In this document: piece by piece, positions 31,311-41,869 of the stretch
Layout: every line of letters begins with the position of its first letter
Numbering within the stretch: the first letter of the stretch is position 1
Source: Duganella guangzhouensis
Lineage (GTDB): Bacteria; Pseudomonadota; Gammaproteobacteria; Burkholderiales; Burkholderiaceae_D
Assembly: GCF_009674535.1 (NCBI RefSeq)
Contig: NZ_WKJK01000003.1
Span: 248,001 to 312,000, forward strand
Direction: 5' to 3'
DNA: 64,000 bases
Made by a program: the position numbers and the translations under genes
The notes under the pieces: generated by a model
Seen by the model: only the letters and a program-made list of their open reading frames with translations
Told to the model about the DNA's origin: nothing
Database searches by the model: none

Positions 31311-31417
31311 TATTATCTCAGTGTCAACCTATGTGCAATCGTAATTGCTGATAGCACAGTAGTTGGCTTTTCATCAAAATGATACAATTTGGCAACTTTA
31401 ATTCTTGCATAGGAACC

Positions 31418-33916
31418 ATGGCTAATTATCGGGACAGCGACGTACAGGCGATGAAATTTTGGGAGCACATGCTTAAATTAGGCCCATCCAACACTGAGCT
31501 GACATACATGCACGGATTGATGCTTTTGTTTTTATGCAGCGATGATGAGTACTCGGGACGATCAAGGCTGCGGCGACTGCCCCTTCTTAGAGAAGAAAAT
31601 CTTCCAAATAAGCGAGCCGTCTTCGCTTGGCTGGCTGCGACATCTCATCACACCTATATAGGGAAATTCAGCCACACGTTTGCGGCTACGAACGCAATGT
31701 TCGATATCAATGATCAAAATGGCCCCGACTTCGCACTTTTAACAGATTGGGTCCTGCAGCAATACGAGCTAATAAATCATTGGGTCAAAGATCAGAGTGA
31801 TGGCCAGCTTGTGCATACGTTTGAATACGGGCACGCTCAGTTAGTCACATCGAAGAGTGATCTTCCGCGGGAATACTTTGCAGCCCATCTTGCAGCGAAT
31901 TGCATGTTTCATCGTGCACAAACGATTGGTGACCTGGACACCCGGATCGGCCATTTTGCTGCTGCAATGTCTACTCAGCATAAGGATCTGCTATTTGTAG
32001 GCAGCAGCGAAGCCACAGACATTTATACAGCCATGCGGCTATATATGCGCGGTATCCCTCTCACTCGCGTCGACCGCCACCAACTTATCGATCGCTATAC
32101 CGCTCATGTACCTGAACTAGATTTTCTTCTTCTCAATCCAACGCCGGTAAACAGCGTTCATTTTTCATGGGCTCAGTCCAACTCGTCCGCCGGCAAAACA
32201 ACGACAGTAATTGAATTGATCGCTTTTTTGCTCAACACGCCGCTCAAATTTCGCTCCGCCCTTGCAGTCGTCCCGCAGAGTGACTGCACAGCAAAAAGCC
32301 ACAAGGCTATGATCAGATATGACCTCGTCAATAGCGGAAGAATTGCAGCGGTTATCGATTTCCCCCATAGCGCTTCCGATACCAAGCGCCGATATTCTGC
32401 CTGGCTGATTGTCAATGACAGTGAAATCAGGCGTTCGGGTCGCAATGGCATTATGTTCATCGATGCCGAACCGTTGTCATTGCTCACTGCTGACAACGAC
32501 GCGAGCGTCGCTGCTACCTTTATCGCGGCGCTGATCGCGGATGTCTTTGAGGACCCATTGCAGTTCCAGTTGGACTTAATCGACCAACTCGAAACCAAGG
32601 ATCCATTGTTAGCGAAAATTTTTGCCCGAGAATTTTCACCAGGACATCATAATGCTGCAGGACTGTCGCGTTTTGTCTCCATAGCGGAAGTAGAGCAGCA
32701 TGACTACGCCTTGTCCGCTAAAACTTACCTGACTGCCAAGCCCGACGGCACCTGGCTCAAAGGTGTAGGCCGAGGCGAATTGGCAGAGGTCATGACGGAC
32801 AGTAACCATCGTGGCAAAAGTATGTACATCATTGGGAATAATGGGGAAGGAAAGAGCTTGCTATTGAGCGAAATTGCCAGCGAGAGCGTCGCATCCAAAC
32901 GGCACACTGTCGCAATATCTTTTGGCGCGACGGACCGCTTCCCTATCAACATGCAAAAAGATGCTGGCGAGTTCTACCAGTATATGGGAGCGAGAACAAG
33001 CGCGACTGCGGTCGATACTAAGAAGGCCGCAATCAACATCGGTTCGGTCATGCTGGCTATCCACGCATCCCCCCCTCGCTCGCAAACGCTTAAGGAAATA
33101 CTGGGGTTGATTGGATTCTCGCCGATACGGTATCTGATCTCAAAAAACCTGAAGGCCAGCCAACGTGGACAGGATCGCCTGGTGAGCGGCGTGGTTAGCT
33201 TGGAGTCCGAAGATGACGATGATCTTAGCTTGATCCATAGTCTGCGCAACAACCCCAACCAAGCGAAAAAATACAAGCTGGGCCTGCGCCGCTCGAATCA
33301 CGACAGCATTCTGCCATTTGATGAACTGAGTTCAGGCGAACAGCAAATCATTTTTCTTCTCGCAAAGATGATTTCTCAAGCCGAAGCTGGCGCCTTGCTG
33401 CTCGTGGACGAGCCGGAGATCAGCCTGCACGTCGCCTGGCAACAGGCGCTTCCCACGCTGTTCCGCATCATAGCCCGGACCTTTGAAGTCGACATATTGG
33501 TCGCCACCCACTCACCGATCATTATCGCCAGCACGGAAGACAGCACAGATTACTGTTTCACCATCAGAGATCGCGCATTGTGGAAGCTGACCAATGACGA
33601 TCGTCGCTCCGTCGAAACCGCGCTATTCGAAGGCTTCCGGACTTATACCCACAACAACCGCGAGGTGCACGAACGCTGTGCCTCCCTGGTGGCGGGCTAT
33701 ATCGATGCGGCAAACCGCGACCACGAGGACAGCGGTGCCAAGGTCGACACGCTGGAAAAACTGGAAAACATGAAAGAGATTATTCAGAAGCAGCGTCGAT
33801 TTGCTGCCGATGAAGACATTGAATTTGACCTGAGTCTGGTTGAGCGCGCACGGTCCGCCGTTGAGGAATTGTCAGCGCTGGCATCGACTGATAACACCAC
33901 GCAGGATCAGAAATGA
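31418..33916 (+). CDS. Degenerate HsdM-like methylase fused to PtuA-like ABC ATPase
   Basis: 832 residues from the ATG at 31418 (AGGA, 3-base spacing); an ATG 13 codons earlier has no ribosome site. Residues about 1-440 follow the HsdM plan: helical start (ELTYMHGLMLLFLCSDD), motif I place LLFVGSSEAT near 190, motif IV place DFLLLNPTPV near 240, then ALAVVPQSDCTAKSHKAMIR, GRIAAVIDFPHSA and the closing VEQHDYALSAKTYL. The motif I Asp and GSG and the second Pro of NPP(F/Y) are lost, so methylation is unlikely. Residues 470-832 are an SMC/OLD-type ATPase: Walker A GNNGEGKS near 473, signature LSSGEQQ, Walker B GALLLVDEPE, His switch ATHSP. The stop overlaps the HNH gene. Probable Septu-like defence ATPase. 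Confidence 0.8.
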   Translation: MANYRDSDVQAMKFWEHMLKLGPSNTELTYMHGLMLLFLCSDDEYSGRSRLRRLPLLREENLPNKRAVFAWLAATSHHTYIGKFSHTFAATNAMFDINDQNGPDFALLTDWVLQQYELINHWVKDQSDGQLVHTFEYGHAQLVTSKSDLPREYFAAHLAANCMFHRAQTIGDLDTRIGHFAAAMSTQHKDLLFVGSSEATDIYTAMRLYMRGIPLTRVDRHQLIDRYTAHVPELDFLLLNPTPVNSVHFSWAQSNSSAGKTTTVIELIAFLLNTPLKFRSALAVVPQSDCTAKSHKAMIRYDLVNSGRIAAVIDFPHSASDTKRRYSAWLIVNDSEIRRSGRNGIMFIDAEPLSLLTADNDASVAATFIAALIADVFEDPLQFQLDLIDQLETKDPLLAKIFAREFSPGHHNAAGLSRFVSIAEVEQHDYALSAKTYLTAKPDGTWLKGVGRGELAEVMTDSNHRGKSMYIIGNNGEGKSLLLSEIASESVASKRHTVAISFGATDRFPINMQKDAGEFYQYMGARTSATAVDTKKAAINIGSVMLAIHASPPRSQTLKEILGLIGFSPIRYLISKNLKASQRGQDRLVSGVVSLESEDDDDLSLIHSLRNNPNQAKKYKLGLRRSNHDSILPFDELSSGEQQIIFLLAKMISQAEAGALLLVDEPEISLHVAWQQALPTLFRIIARTFEVDILVATHSPIIIASTEDSTDYCFTIRDRALWKLTNDDRRSVETALFEGFRTYTHNNREVHERCASLVAGYIDAANRDHEDSGAKVDTLEKLENMKEIIQKQRRFAADEDIEFDLSLVERARSAVEELSALASTDNTTQDQK

Positions 33917-34686
33917 TGGCCATGTATAGAACCGCTGTCGAACTAGATGCAGAACGTGATCAATTTCTATCTCAACCACACAGCACCAAAGCCCTGTGGG
34001 CGGAGGCGAAAAAAGCATGGGAAGATGAGCATCGGAAAGCGACGCGCTTAAAGAAAGACCGCTGGCCAACACTGACCGACTATAAATTCCCTAAAAAGGG
34101 AGGCAAGAAACGTCCCTTGGGCAGGGAAATCATATCGATGCTACGCAAACACCTTGCTAAACTGCAGGGCAATCGTTGTTGCTATTGCCGTCGCTGGCTC
34201 CAAAATATCGCTCATGCACGGCCGGTGGAACACATCTTATCTCGGAAAGAATATCCCCAGTTCTCTCTGCATTACTGGAATATGGCGCTTTGCTGTCGGG
34301 ACTGCAATCAGTTAAAGGGAAAGAAAAAATGGGGAACGCTGGCCCTGACGGCGGTTGACTACCCGACCACGGTTGGCGACTATTTTCACCCAAGGTTGCA
34401 TATCTATGATGGCCATGTCCGCTACGTGCGGCTTGAAACCAACGATACCACCATCGCGATCTATCACGGACTTTCAGCTCCGGGGCGTCAGCTGTGCCGC
34501 GATCACCTGAAAACGATCTCTCAAGTGGATGCGCTCATCCAAAACAATCCCCGGGTAAGAACGGCGGTAGAGACATTGCAATTGGCGGGGGAAAACGTAG
34601 ATCCGGGAGCTACGCAAAAATTGAACGAATTTATCGATGCTATGCACCAGGCCGTGCACCGGATCGCGCAGAAGGCAACGCCATAG
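33913..34686 (+). CDS. HNH endonuclease, PtuB-like
   Basis: 257 residues. The ATG overlaps the stop of the ATPase gene (ATGA). The middle holds a zinc-supported HNH finger: RCCYCRRW near residue 88, HARPVEHILSRKEYPQ with the catalytic His near 107, then WNMALCCRDCNQLKGKK near 122-138, supplying the second Cys pair and the Asn. The N-terminal part is basic and helical, and the last 80 residues are helical without known motifs. In Septu systems and in Ec78-type retrons an ABC ATPase (PtuA) controls such a nuclease (PtuB), which cuts nucleic acid when phage infection is sensed. The pairing and overlap here match that arrangement. Confidence 0.85.
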   Translation: MMAMYRTAVELDAERDQFLSQPHSTKALWAEAKKAWEDEHRKATRLKKDRWPTLTDYKFPKKGGKKRPLGREIISMLRKHLAKLQGNRCCYCRRWLQNIAHARPVEHILSRKEYPQFSLHYWNMALCCRDCNQLKGKKKWGTLALTAVDYPTTVGDYFHPRLHIYDGHVRYVRLETNDTTIAIYHGLSAPGRQLCRDHLKTISQVDALIQNNPRVRTAVETLQLAGENVDPGATQKLNEFIDAMHQAVHRIAQKATP

Positions 34687-34699
34687 GGATTCAAGCAAG

Positions 34700-36846
<2,147 letters not shown>

Positions 36847-36886
36847 TGTATCAGAGCGCCGCCGGCGACGGCCTACCAATCTATAT

Positions 36887-38026
36887 ATGAAAGTGAATGC
36901 CTTGAAACACAGCAAACTATTCGAGCCAATGGAGCTCCTTCCAGGCTTATCTCTACGCAATCGCATCGTGATGGCGCCAATGACCACCTGGGCCAGCAAC
37001 GACGACGGCACCGTGTCCGATGAAGAAGAAGCGTACTACCGCCGCAGGGCACAGCACGTTGGCTTGGTGATCACGGGTTGCACCCACGTCCAGGCAAATG
37101 GTATCGGCTTTACCGGTGAATTTGCCGCTCACGACGACCGCTTTATTCCGAGCTTGCGCAAACTGGCTCTCGCTGCCAAGAGCGGCGGCGCACCGGCAAT
37201 TCTGCAAATCTTCCACGCGGGTGTGAAGACCTTGCCGTCGTTGGTGTCCGACGTGGTCGCAGCAAGCGCGGTGGTTGGCGATGGTGGTCCATTTGCGCCA
37301 GCCATCATGCCGAGGGAGTTGAGCGACGAGGAAGTCGTCGATGTGGTGAAAGCATACGCCGAGGCGGCACGCCGCGCCATTGCTGCGGGCTTTGATGGTG
37401 TTGAACTCCATGGCGCCCACGGCTTCCTGATTCAAAATTTCTTCTCTCCGCATTCGAATCGTCGCAGCGACCAATGGGGCGGATCGCTGGAGAATCGTAT
37501 GCGTTTTCCGCTGGCTATTGTGGACGCCATCAAGCGCACGATCGCAGAACACGCTGATCGACCTTTTGCGCTCGGCTATCGCGTCTCGGTGGAAGAAGAT
37601 ATCGAGGGAGGACTGACGCTTGCGGATTCGCTGCAGTTGATCACGCGTCTGATTGATGCCGGTGCAAGCTACATCCATGCCTCCCTTGGCAACGCCCTGG
37701 ATCAGAAACCGTCAACTGGCGCGTACAGCGCGACGATCGTCGGCATATTGCATGATCACATAGGCGGCCGCGTTCCGCTGATGGCTGCGGGCCGCATCAA
37801 GACGCCGGCACAAGCTGACAGCGCGCTCGATATGGGACTTTCGCTGGTCGCCGTGGGACAAAGCCTGGTGATCAATCCCGAATGGATGGATTACGCCCGC
37901 GACGGACGGGATAGTGATGTTCGCCTTTCGATTTCCGCTGGCGACGTATCACGGGCTAGCATTCCAGGCAAACTGTGGGAAGTCATCTCGGCAACGCCCG
38001 GTTGGTTCGACGTAGTCAACTCGTAA
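36887..38026 (+). CDS. Old Yellow Enzyme-family NADH:flavin oxidoreductase
   Basis: 379 residues forming an FMN-binding TIM barrel. Visible family marks are NRIVMAPMTTWASNDDGTVS near the N-terminus, LQIFHAG, the HGAHGFLIQNFFSPHSN block that holds the catalytic His pair, RRSDQWGGSLENRMRFP, and the phosphate-binding end LMAAGRIKTPAQADSAL and MGLSLVAVGQ. Such proteins reduce activated C=C bonds or nitro groups using NAD(P)H. It lies 40 bases after the aldo/keto reductase in the same direction, so the two probably form one LysR-controlled detoxification operon. A 10-base-arm hairpin follows the stop codon directly. Confidence 0.92.
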   Translation: MKVNALKHSKLFEPMELLPGLSLRNRIVMAPMTTWASNDDGTVSDEEEAYYRRRAQHVGLVITGCTHVQANGIGFTGEFAAHDDRFIPSLRKLALAAKSGGAPAILQIFHAGVKTLPSLVSDVVAASAVVGDGGPFAPAIMPRELSDEEVVDVVKAYAEAARRAIAAGFDGVELHGAHGFLIQNFFSPHSNRRSDQWGGSLENRMRFPLAIVDAIKRTIAEHADRPFALGYRVSVEEDIEGGLTLADSLQLITRLIDAGASYIHASLGNALDQKPSTGAYSATIVGILHDHIGGRVPLMAAGRIKTPAQADSALDMGLSLVAVGQSLVINPEWMDYARDGRDSDVRLSISAGDVSRASIPGKLWEVISATPGWFDVVNS

Positions 38027-38052
38027 CCGTCGATATACTCGGATATCGACGG
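38027..38052. terminator. Perfect 10-base-arm hairpin between convergent genes
   Basis: CCGTCGATAT (38027-38036), loop ACTCGG, ATATCGACGG (38043-38052). It directly follows the Old Yellow Enzyme stop and precedes, in the other direction, the GH3 stop at 38074. There is no T run on either side, so an intrinsic terminator function is uncertain; it may block RNA decay, or mark the edge of the accessory segment. Confidence 0.5.
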
Positions 38053-38073
38053 TGCATGCACGTCAGCCAGGTG

Positions 38074-40581
38074 CTAGTTTTTCAGGCTGATGTCGGTGGA
38101 CAGATTGAGGTCGGCCGAGTTCTGGCCAACTTTCAGCGCCACCTTGCCGCTGGCGGCGATCCACTTGCCGGACTTCTCATCCCAGTAGGACAGCAGGCGG
38201 CGCGGCACCGGAATCGTGACCACCCGCTGTTCGCCGCTGGCCAGCTGCACGCGGGCGAAGCCCACCAGTTTGGCCTTCGGCGTCTCCACCGGCACCGGCA
38301 ACGCGCCGCTGTAGACCTGCACTACGGTGGAACCGCTGCGGGCGCCGGTGTTCTTCACCCGTACCGACACCAGCGCCGCCTCGTCGGCCTTGGTCGATGC
38401 GCGTGCCCGCACCTCATCCAGTTTGAAGCTGGTGTACGACAGGCCGTAACCGAACGGGAACAGCGGCTGCTGGTTGTGCTGCTGCAGATAGCGGTAGCCG
38501 ACCATCACGCCTTCGTCGTAACGCACCGTGCCACCGCCACGGTATGGGCGAATACCCTGACTTTCGTCGGCAAGGAAGGATACCGGCAAGCGGCCACCCG
38601 GTTCGGCGTCGCCAAACAGCACGCTGGCGATGCCGGTACCGGCGGCGGACCCTGGATACCACATCTGCACCACGCCCTTGACCTTGGACAGCCAAGGCAT
38701 CTTGACCGCGCCGCCGGTGTTCAGCACCACCACCGTGTTCGGGTTGGCGGCGGCCACCGCCTCCACCAGCGCATCCTGATCGGCCGGCAGCGCGTAATTG
38801 TCGCGGTCCATCTCTTCACCGGTGACCTGGTTGACGAATACCACCGCCACATCCGACTTGCGTGCCAGCGCCACCGCATCCGCAATCTGCGATGCCGGCT
38901 CCCAGCCCACCTGGATGCGTGGACCGGTCAAGCCGCCGCGCGTGCTGTATTCCACTTCCACCCGCACCTTGCGGCCGCCGTTCAGCGTCGCGGTTCCCTG
39001 CAGCGGATACGTGGTCGGTCCGGAGCCGGGGAAGCCGTCCGCCGTCGAGCGCATGCCATCGATCACCAGCTTGCCGTCCACCCGTACCTTGACAGTGCCG
39101 CACAGGGGCACGGCCACCCGCAGCAGTCCATCCGCTTTAGGCGTATAGTCGGTGGCCCAGCGCGCCGACCATTTGGCCGGCATGGTTTGTTTGGGCCGGC
39201 CACGCACGTCGATGCCCGCCACCACATCCTGCACGGCGGCGCCGCTGAAGTCCTCGCTGGCGAAGTAGCTGGCCTGCCAGCCCGGCGTGCCGTCCGGCGA
39301 TGCCAGCGGTGCCGGCGGTGCCATCATGCCACCCTCGGTCGACATGGTCGGCAGCACGAAGTCGCCGGTGGAGCCTTGCGCATGCACCACCTTGGCGGCC
39401 GAGCCGGCGGCGCCGGCGATCGCTTCGATCGGCGTCACGAACTGGCCTGGATCGACGAAGGTAGACCACATCACGCCGGTGACGGTCTCCTTGCCGGCGG
39501 GGCCAATCACGGCGATCTGGCCGCTGCGCTTCAGCGGCAGCACGCCGCCTTCATTCTTCAACAGCACGGTGCCGCTCTCCGCCACCTTGCGCGCCAGCGC
39601 CTGGTGTGCCGCCGTGGTGACCACGGCGGCCGGGGTGTCGGTCACCGGACGATCAAAGGCGCCGGTCGAGAATAGCGTCCACAACGTGCGGCGCACCGCA
39701 TCGTCCAGACGCGCGGACTTGATGCGGCCATCACGCAGCGCGTCTGGCACGCGCAGGAACGGTTGCAGCGACCATGAGTCGATGCCGGCGTTGAACTGCG
39801 CCACGCCATCCTGGCCGCCCATGAAGTCAGTGGCCAGATAGCCTTTGAAGCCGTGCTGCTTGATCTGCGCGATCAACTCCGCGTTCTCCAGCATGAACTT
39901 GCCGTTCACTTTAGGATAAGAACCCATCAGCGAACCGATTTGCGCCTTCTCGATCAGGTAATAGAACGGCAGGTTGTAGACCTCATGCAGCGCGCGCTGC
40001 GATACTTCCACGTCCATCGTCAGGCGTTCGCGTTCGGTGTGGTAAGCGGTGTAGTGCTTGGCCATGGCGATCACACCCTGGCTCTGCATGGCGGCGGCGA
40101 CGGTGCTGCCCAGCTCCGCGTTCACCAGCGGATCTTCACCAAAGGATTCGGTCAGACGGCCGCTCAGGCCATCGCGTGCCGTGTCCACGGTCGGGCCCAG
40201 GATCACATTCCAGCCCTTGCCGCGCGCTTCCTCGGCAATCGCCTTGCCATATTCGCGCGCCAGTTCGACGTCAAAGGTGGCGCCCAGTTGCAGCGGTACC
40301 GGGAACGCGGTCACGCCCTTGTCGCCGCGCAGGCCGGAGGAGGCATCGACGCGGGTCAGCGGCTGTATGCCCAGCGGCGCCAGTGGCGCGTACTCGATCG
40401 GATCGGTGGCGCTGACCAGCGCCGATTTCTGTTCGAAACTCATGGCCTTGAACAGCTGCTCCACCCGCAGTTCCACCGGCTGCGAGGCATCGCGCCATGG
40501 CTGAAGGTCGGCGGCATGCGCCATGCCTGCACTGTACAAAGCCACCAATACGGCGCGGCGCAGCGATTTATTCATCTTCAT
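38074..40581 (-). CDS. GH3 beta-glucosidase with inserted PA14 domain, exported
   Basis: 835 residues with a signal peptide (LRRAVLVALYSAGMAHAA). The (beta/alpha)8 domain contains AKHYTAYHTERERL and the nucleophile Asp near residue 251 in YLATDFMGG. The alpha/beta sandwich follows (GTVLLKNEGGVLPL, IAVIGPAG). A PA14 module is inserted (WQASYFASEDFSG, PKADGLLRVAVPLCGTVKVR, GMRSTADGFPGSGP), and the fibronectin-like end has LFPFGYGLSYTSF. PA14 in GH3 enzymes shapes specificity toward larger or branched glucosides and aglycones. It is the last gene of the operon that starts with the TonB receptor at 47091. A periplasmic beta-glucosidase removing glucose from glycosides is the likely role. Confidence 0.93.
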   Translation of the reverse strand: MKMNKSLRRAVLVALYSAGMAHAADLQPWRDASQPVELRVEQLFKAMSFEQKSALVSATDPIEYAPLAPLGIQPLTRVDASSGLRGDKGVTAFPVPLQLGATFDVELAREYGKAIAEEARGKGWNVILGPTVDTARDGLSGRLTESFGEDPLVNAELGSTVAAAMQSQGVIAMAKHYTAYHTERERLTMDVEVSQRALHEVYNLPFYYLIEKAQIGSLMGSYPKVNGKFMLENAELIAQIKQHGFKGYLATDFMGGQDGVAQFNAGIDSWSLQPFLRVPDALRDGRIKSARLDDAVRRTLWTLFSTGAFDRPVTDTPAAVVTTAAHQALARKVAESGTVLLKNEGGVLPLKRSGQIAVIGPAGKETVTGVMWSTFVDPGQFVTPIEAIAGAAGSAAKVVHAQGSTGDFVLPTMSTEGGMMAPPAPLASPDGTPGWQASYFASEDFSGAAVQDVVAGIDVRGRPKQTMPAKWSARWATDYTPKADGLLRVAVPLCGTVKVRVDGKLVIDGMRSTADGFPGSGPTTYPLQGTATLNGGRKVRVEVEYSTRGGLTGPRIQVGWEPASQIADAVALARKSDVAVVFVNQVTGEEMDRDNYALPADQDALVEAVAAANPNTVVVLNTGGAVKMPWLSKVKGVVQMWYPGSAAGTGIASVLFGDAEPGGRLPVSFLADESQGIRPYRGGGTVRYDEGVMVGYRYLQQHNQQPLFPFGYGLSYTSFKLDEVRARASTKADEAALVSVRVKNTGARSGSTVVQVYSGALPVPVETPKAKLVGFARVQLASGEQRVVTIPVPRRLLSYWDEKSGKWIAASGKVALKVGQNSADLNLSTDISLKN

Positions 40582-40606
40582 TCCTGTCTCACTCCTTATA
40601 ATTAAT

Positions 40607-41869
40607 TTAATGCGCCGCTACCGCCGGCACCCTGCGGATATACAACCAGCCCAGCGCGGTGGTGAAGGCCACGGCCAGGGTCAGCGTCACGAACAGTGTT
40701 TCGGGACCGCTCTGGATCAGGTACGGCGTGCCGAGCGCGGACACCGCCGCCAGCATGCGCGTAAAGAAAGTGGTGGCACCCTGCGCGGTGGTGCGCAGCA
40801 GCGTTGGAAAAAGCTCCTGGCTCCACACCTTCCACATCGATTCACCGGCGAACGCGCCGCCCACGCCCTGCATGATCTGCCACGCTGCCAGCGATATCAC
40901 GTTGACGCCAAAAACCACCGGCACCGCCTGGCCGGCAACCGCCAGCACGCCGCCGATCAGGAACCAGTTCATGCGCGATGGCAGATCGACGGTGCGCATG
41001 AACAGCAGCGCGCTGGCAAACGAGATCACCAGTTGCGCCGTGTTGACCATGGCGGCGGTGGACACCGAGGTATGCGCCAGTTCAGTGTAAAGCAGCGTTC
41101 CGAACTGGCCGCCGGTATTCGCCGCCAGATTGAACACGCCATAAAACAGCGCCAGTCCGATGAAGGGACCGATGTAGCGGCGGCCGAACAGTTCACGCAA
41201 GCTGCTGCTTTCCAGCGCACGGCCATCGGCACCGGTCTGCTGGCGGCGGGCGTAGGCACGGGTCCACTCCTGCGATTCCGGCAGCGTGGAGCGCAGCACC
41301 AGCACCAGCAGCGTGACCAGAAGGATGTGCGTCCACATGATGCGGCCGCCCATGACTCCCATATCGCCAACAATCATCTGTACGATGAAAGTGGTGCCAA
41401 TGGCGGCCATCCACAGCACGTGCGAAAAGGCGATCAGCCGTCCCTTGAAGCCGGGTGGTGCCTCCTCCGCGATCATGGCCATGGACACCGGCAGGTCGGC
41501 GCCGATGCAGAAGCCCACCACCGCCGTGCCGGCATACAGCATGATGATGTCCGGTGCGAAGGCCAGCATGGCTGCGCCGGCGGCCAGGCCAGCCATGGTG
41601 ACAGTGAAGACTTTGCGCCGGCCGTAACGATCGCCCAGGCGGCCGCCGACCAGGGCGCCGATCGCGAACAATGCGGTCAGCAGCGCGGACAGCTGGCCGA
41701 TCTGGCCCAGCGTCAGACCGAAGGTATCCTTGTACAGTACCAGTGCGCCGCCGCTGGTGATGATGGCGCCGGCGTCCAGATACGACGCCATGCCAGCCAG
41801 CAGCGCCACACGCCAGGCGGTGCGCGGCAGATCGCGCAGGCGCGGCGATTCGATGATCCCGTCTTTCAT
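40607..41869 (-). CDS. MFS transporter, sugar or aromatic-acid symporter type
   Basis: 420 residues from an ATG that overlaps the stop of the GH78-like gene (ATGA) and follows GGAGACTCA; the frame extends further upstream but into that gene. About 12 membrane segments are present. The conserved loop-2 motif is GRLGDRYGRRKVF, and a related half-repeat motif follows helix 8 (MRTVDLPSRMNWF). Helix 5 region has ADLPVSMAMIAEEAPPGFKGR, typical of the sugar porter/AAHS-like group. Its position between a cytoplasmic GH78-like enzyme and a GH3 enzyme suggests it imports a rhamnose-containing oligosaccharide or glycoside. The cargo is inferred, not read. Confidence 0.86.
   Translation of the reverse strand: MKDGIIESPRLRDLPRTAWRVALLAGMASYLDAGAIITSGGALVLYKDTFGLTLGQIGQLSALLTALFAIGALVGGRLGDRYGRRKVFTVTMAGLAAGAAMLAFAPDIIMLYAGTAVVGFCIGADLPVSMAMIAEEAPPGFKGRLIAFSHVLWMAAIGTTFIVQMIVGDMGVMGGRIMWTHILLVTLLVLVLRSTLPESQEWTRAYARRQQTGADGRALESSSLRELFGRRYIGPFIGLALFYGVFNLAANTGGQFGTLLYTELAHTSVSTAAMVNTAQLVISFASALLFMRTVDLPSRMNWFLIGGVLAVAGQAVPVVFGVNVISLAAWQIMQGVGGAFAGESMWKVWSQELFPTLLRTTAQGATTFFTRMLAAVSALGTPYLIQSGPETLFVTLTLAVAFTTALGWLYIRRVPAVAAH

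Noticed and set aside
32349..32358. GTTATCGATT inside the ATPase gene as an operator
   Set aside because: Only a half palindrome, within coding sequence and far from a promoter.
31418..34686. Type I restriction-modification system
   Set aside because: The HsdM-like half lacks catalytic motifs and is fused to an ATPase; no specificity (HsdS) or helicase-nuclease (HsdR) gene is adjacent.
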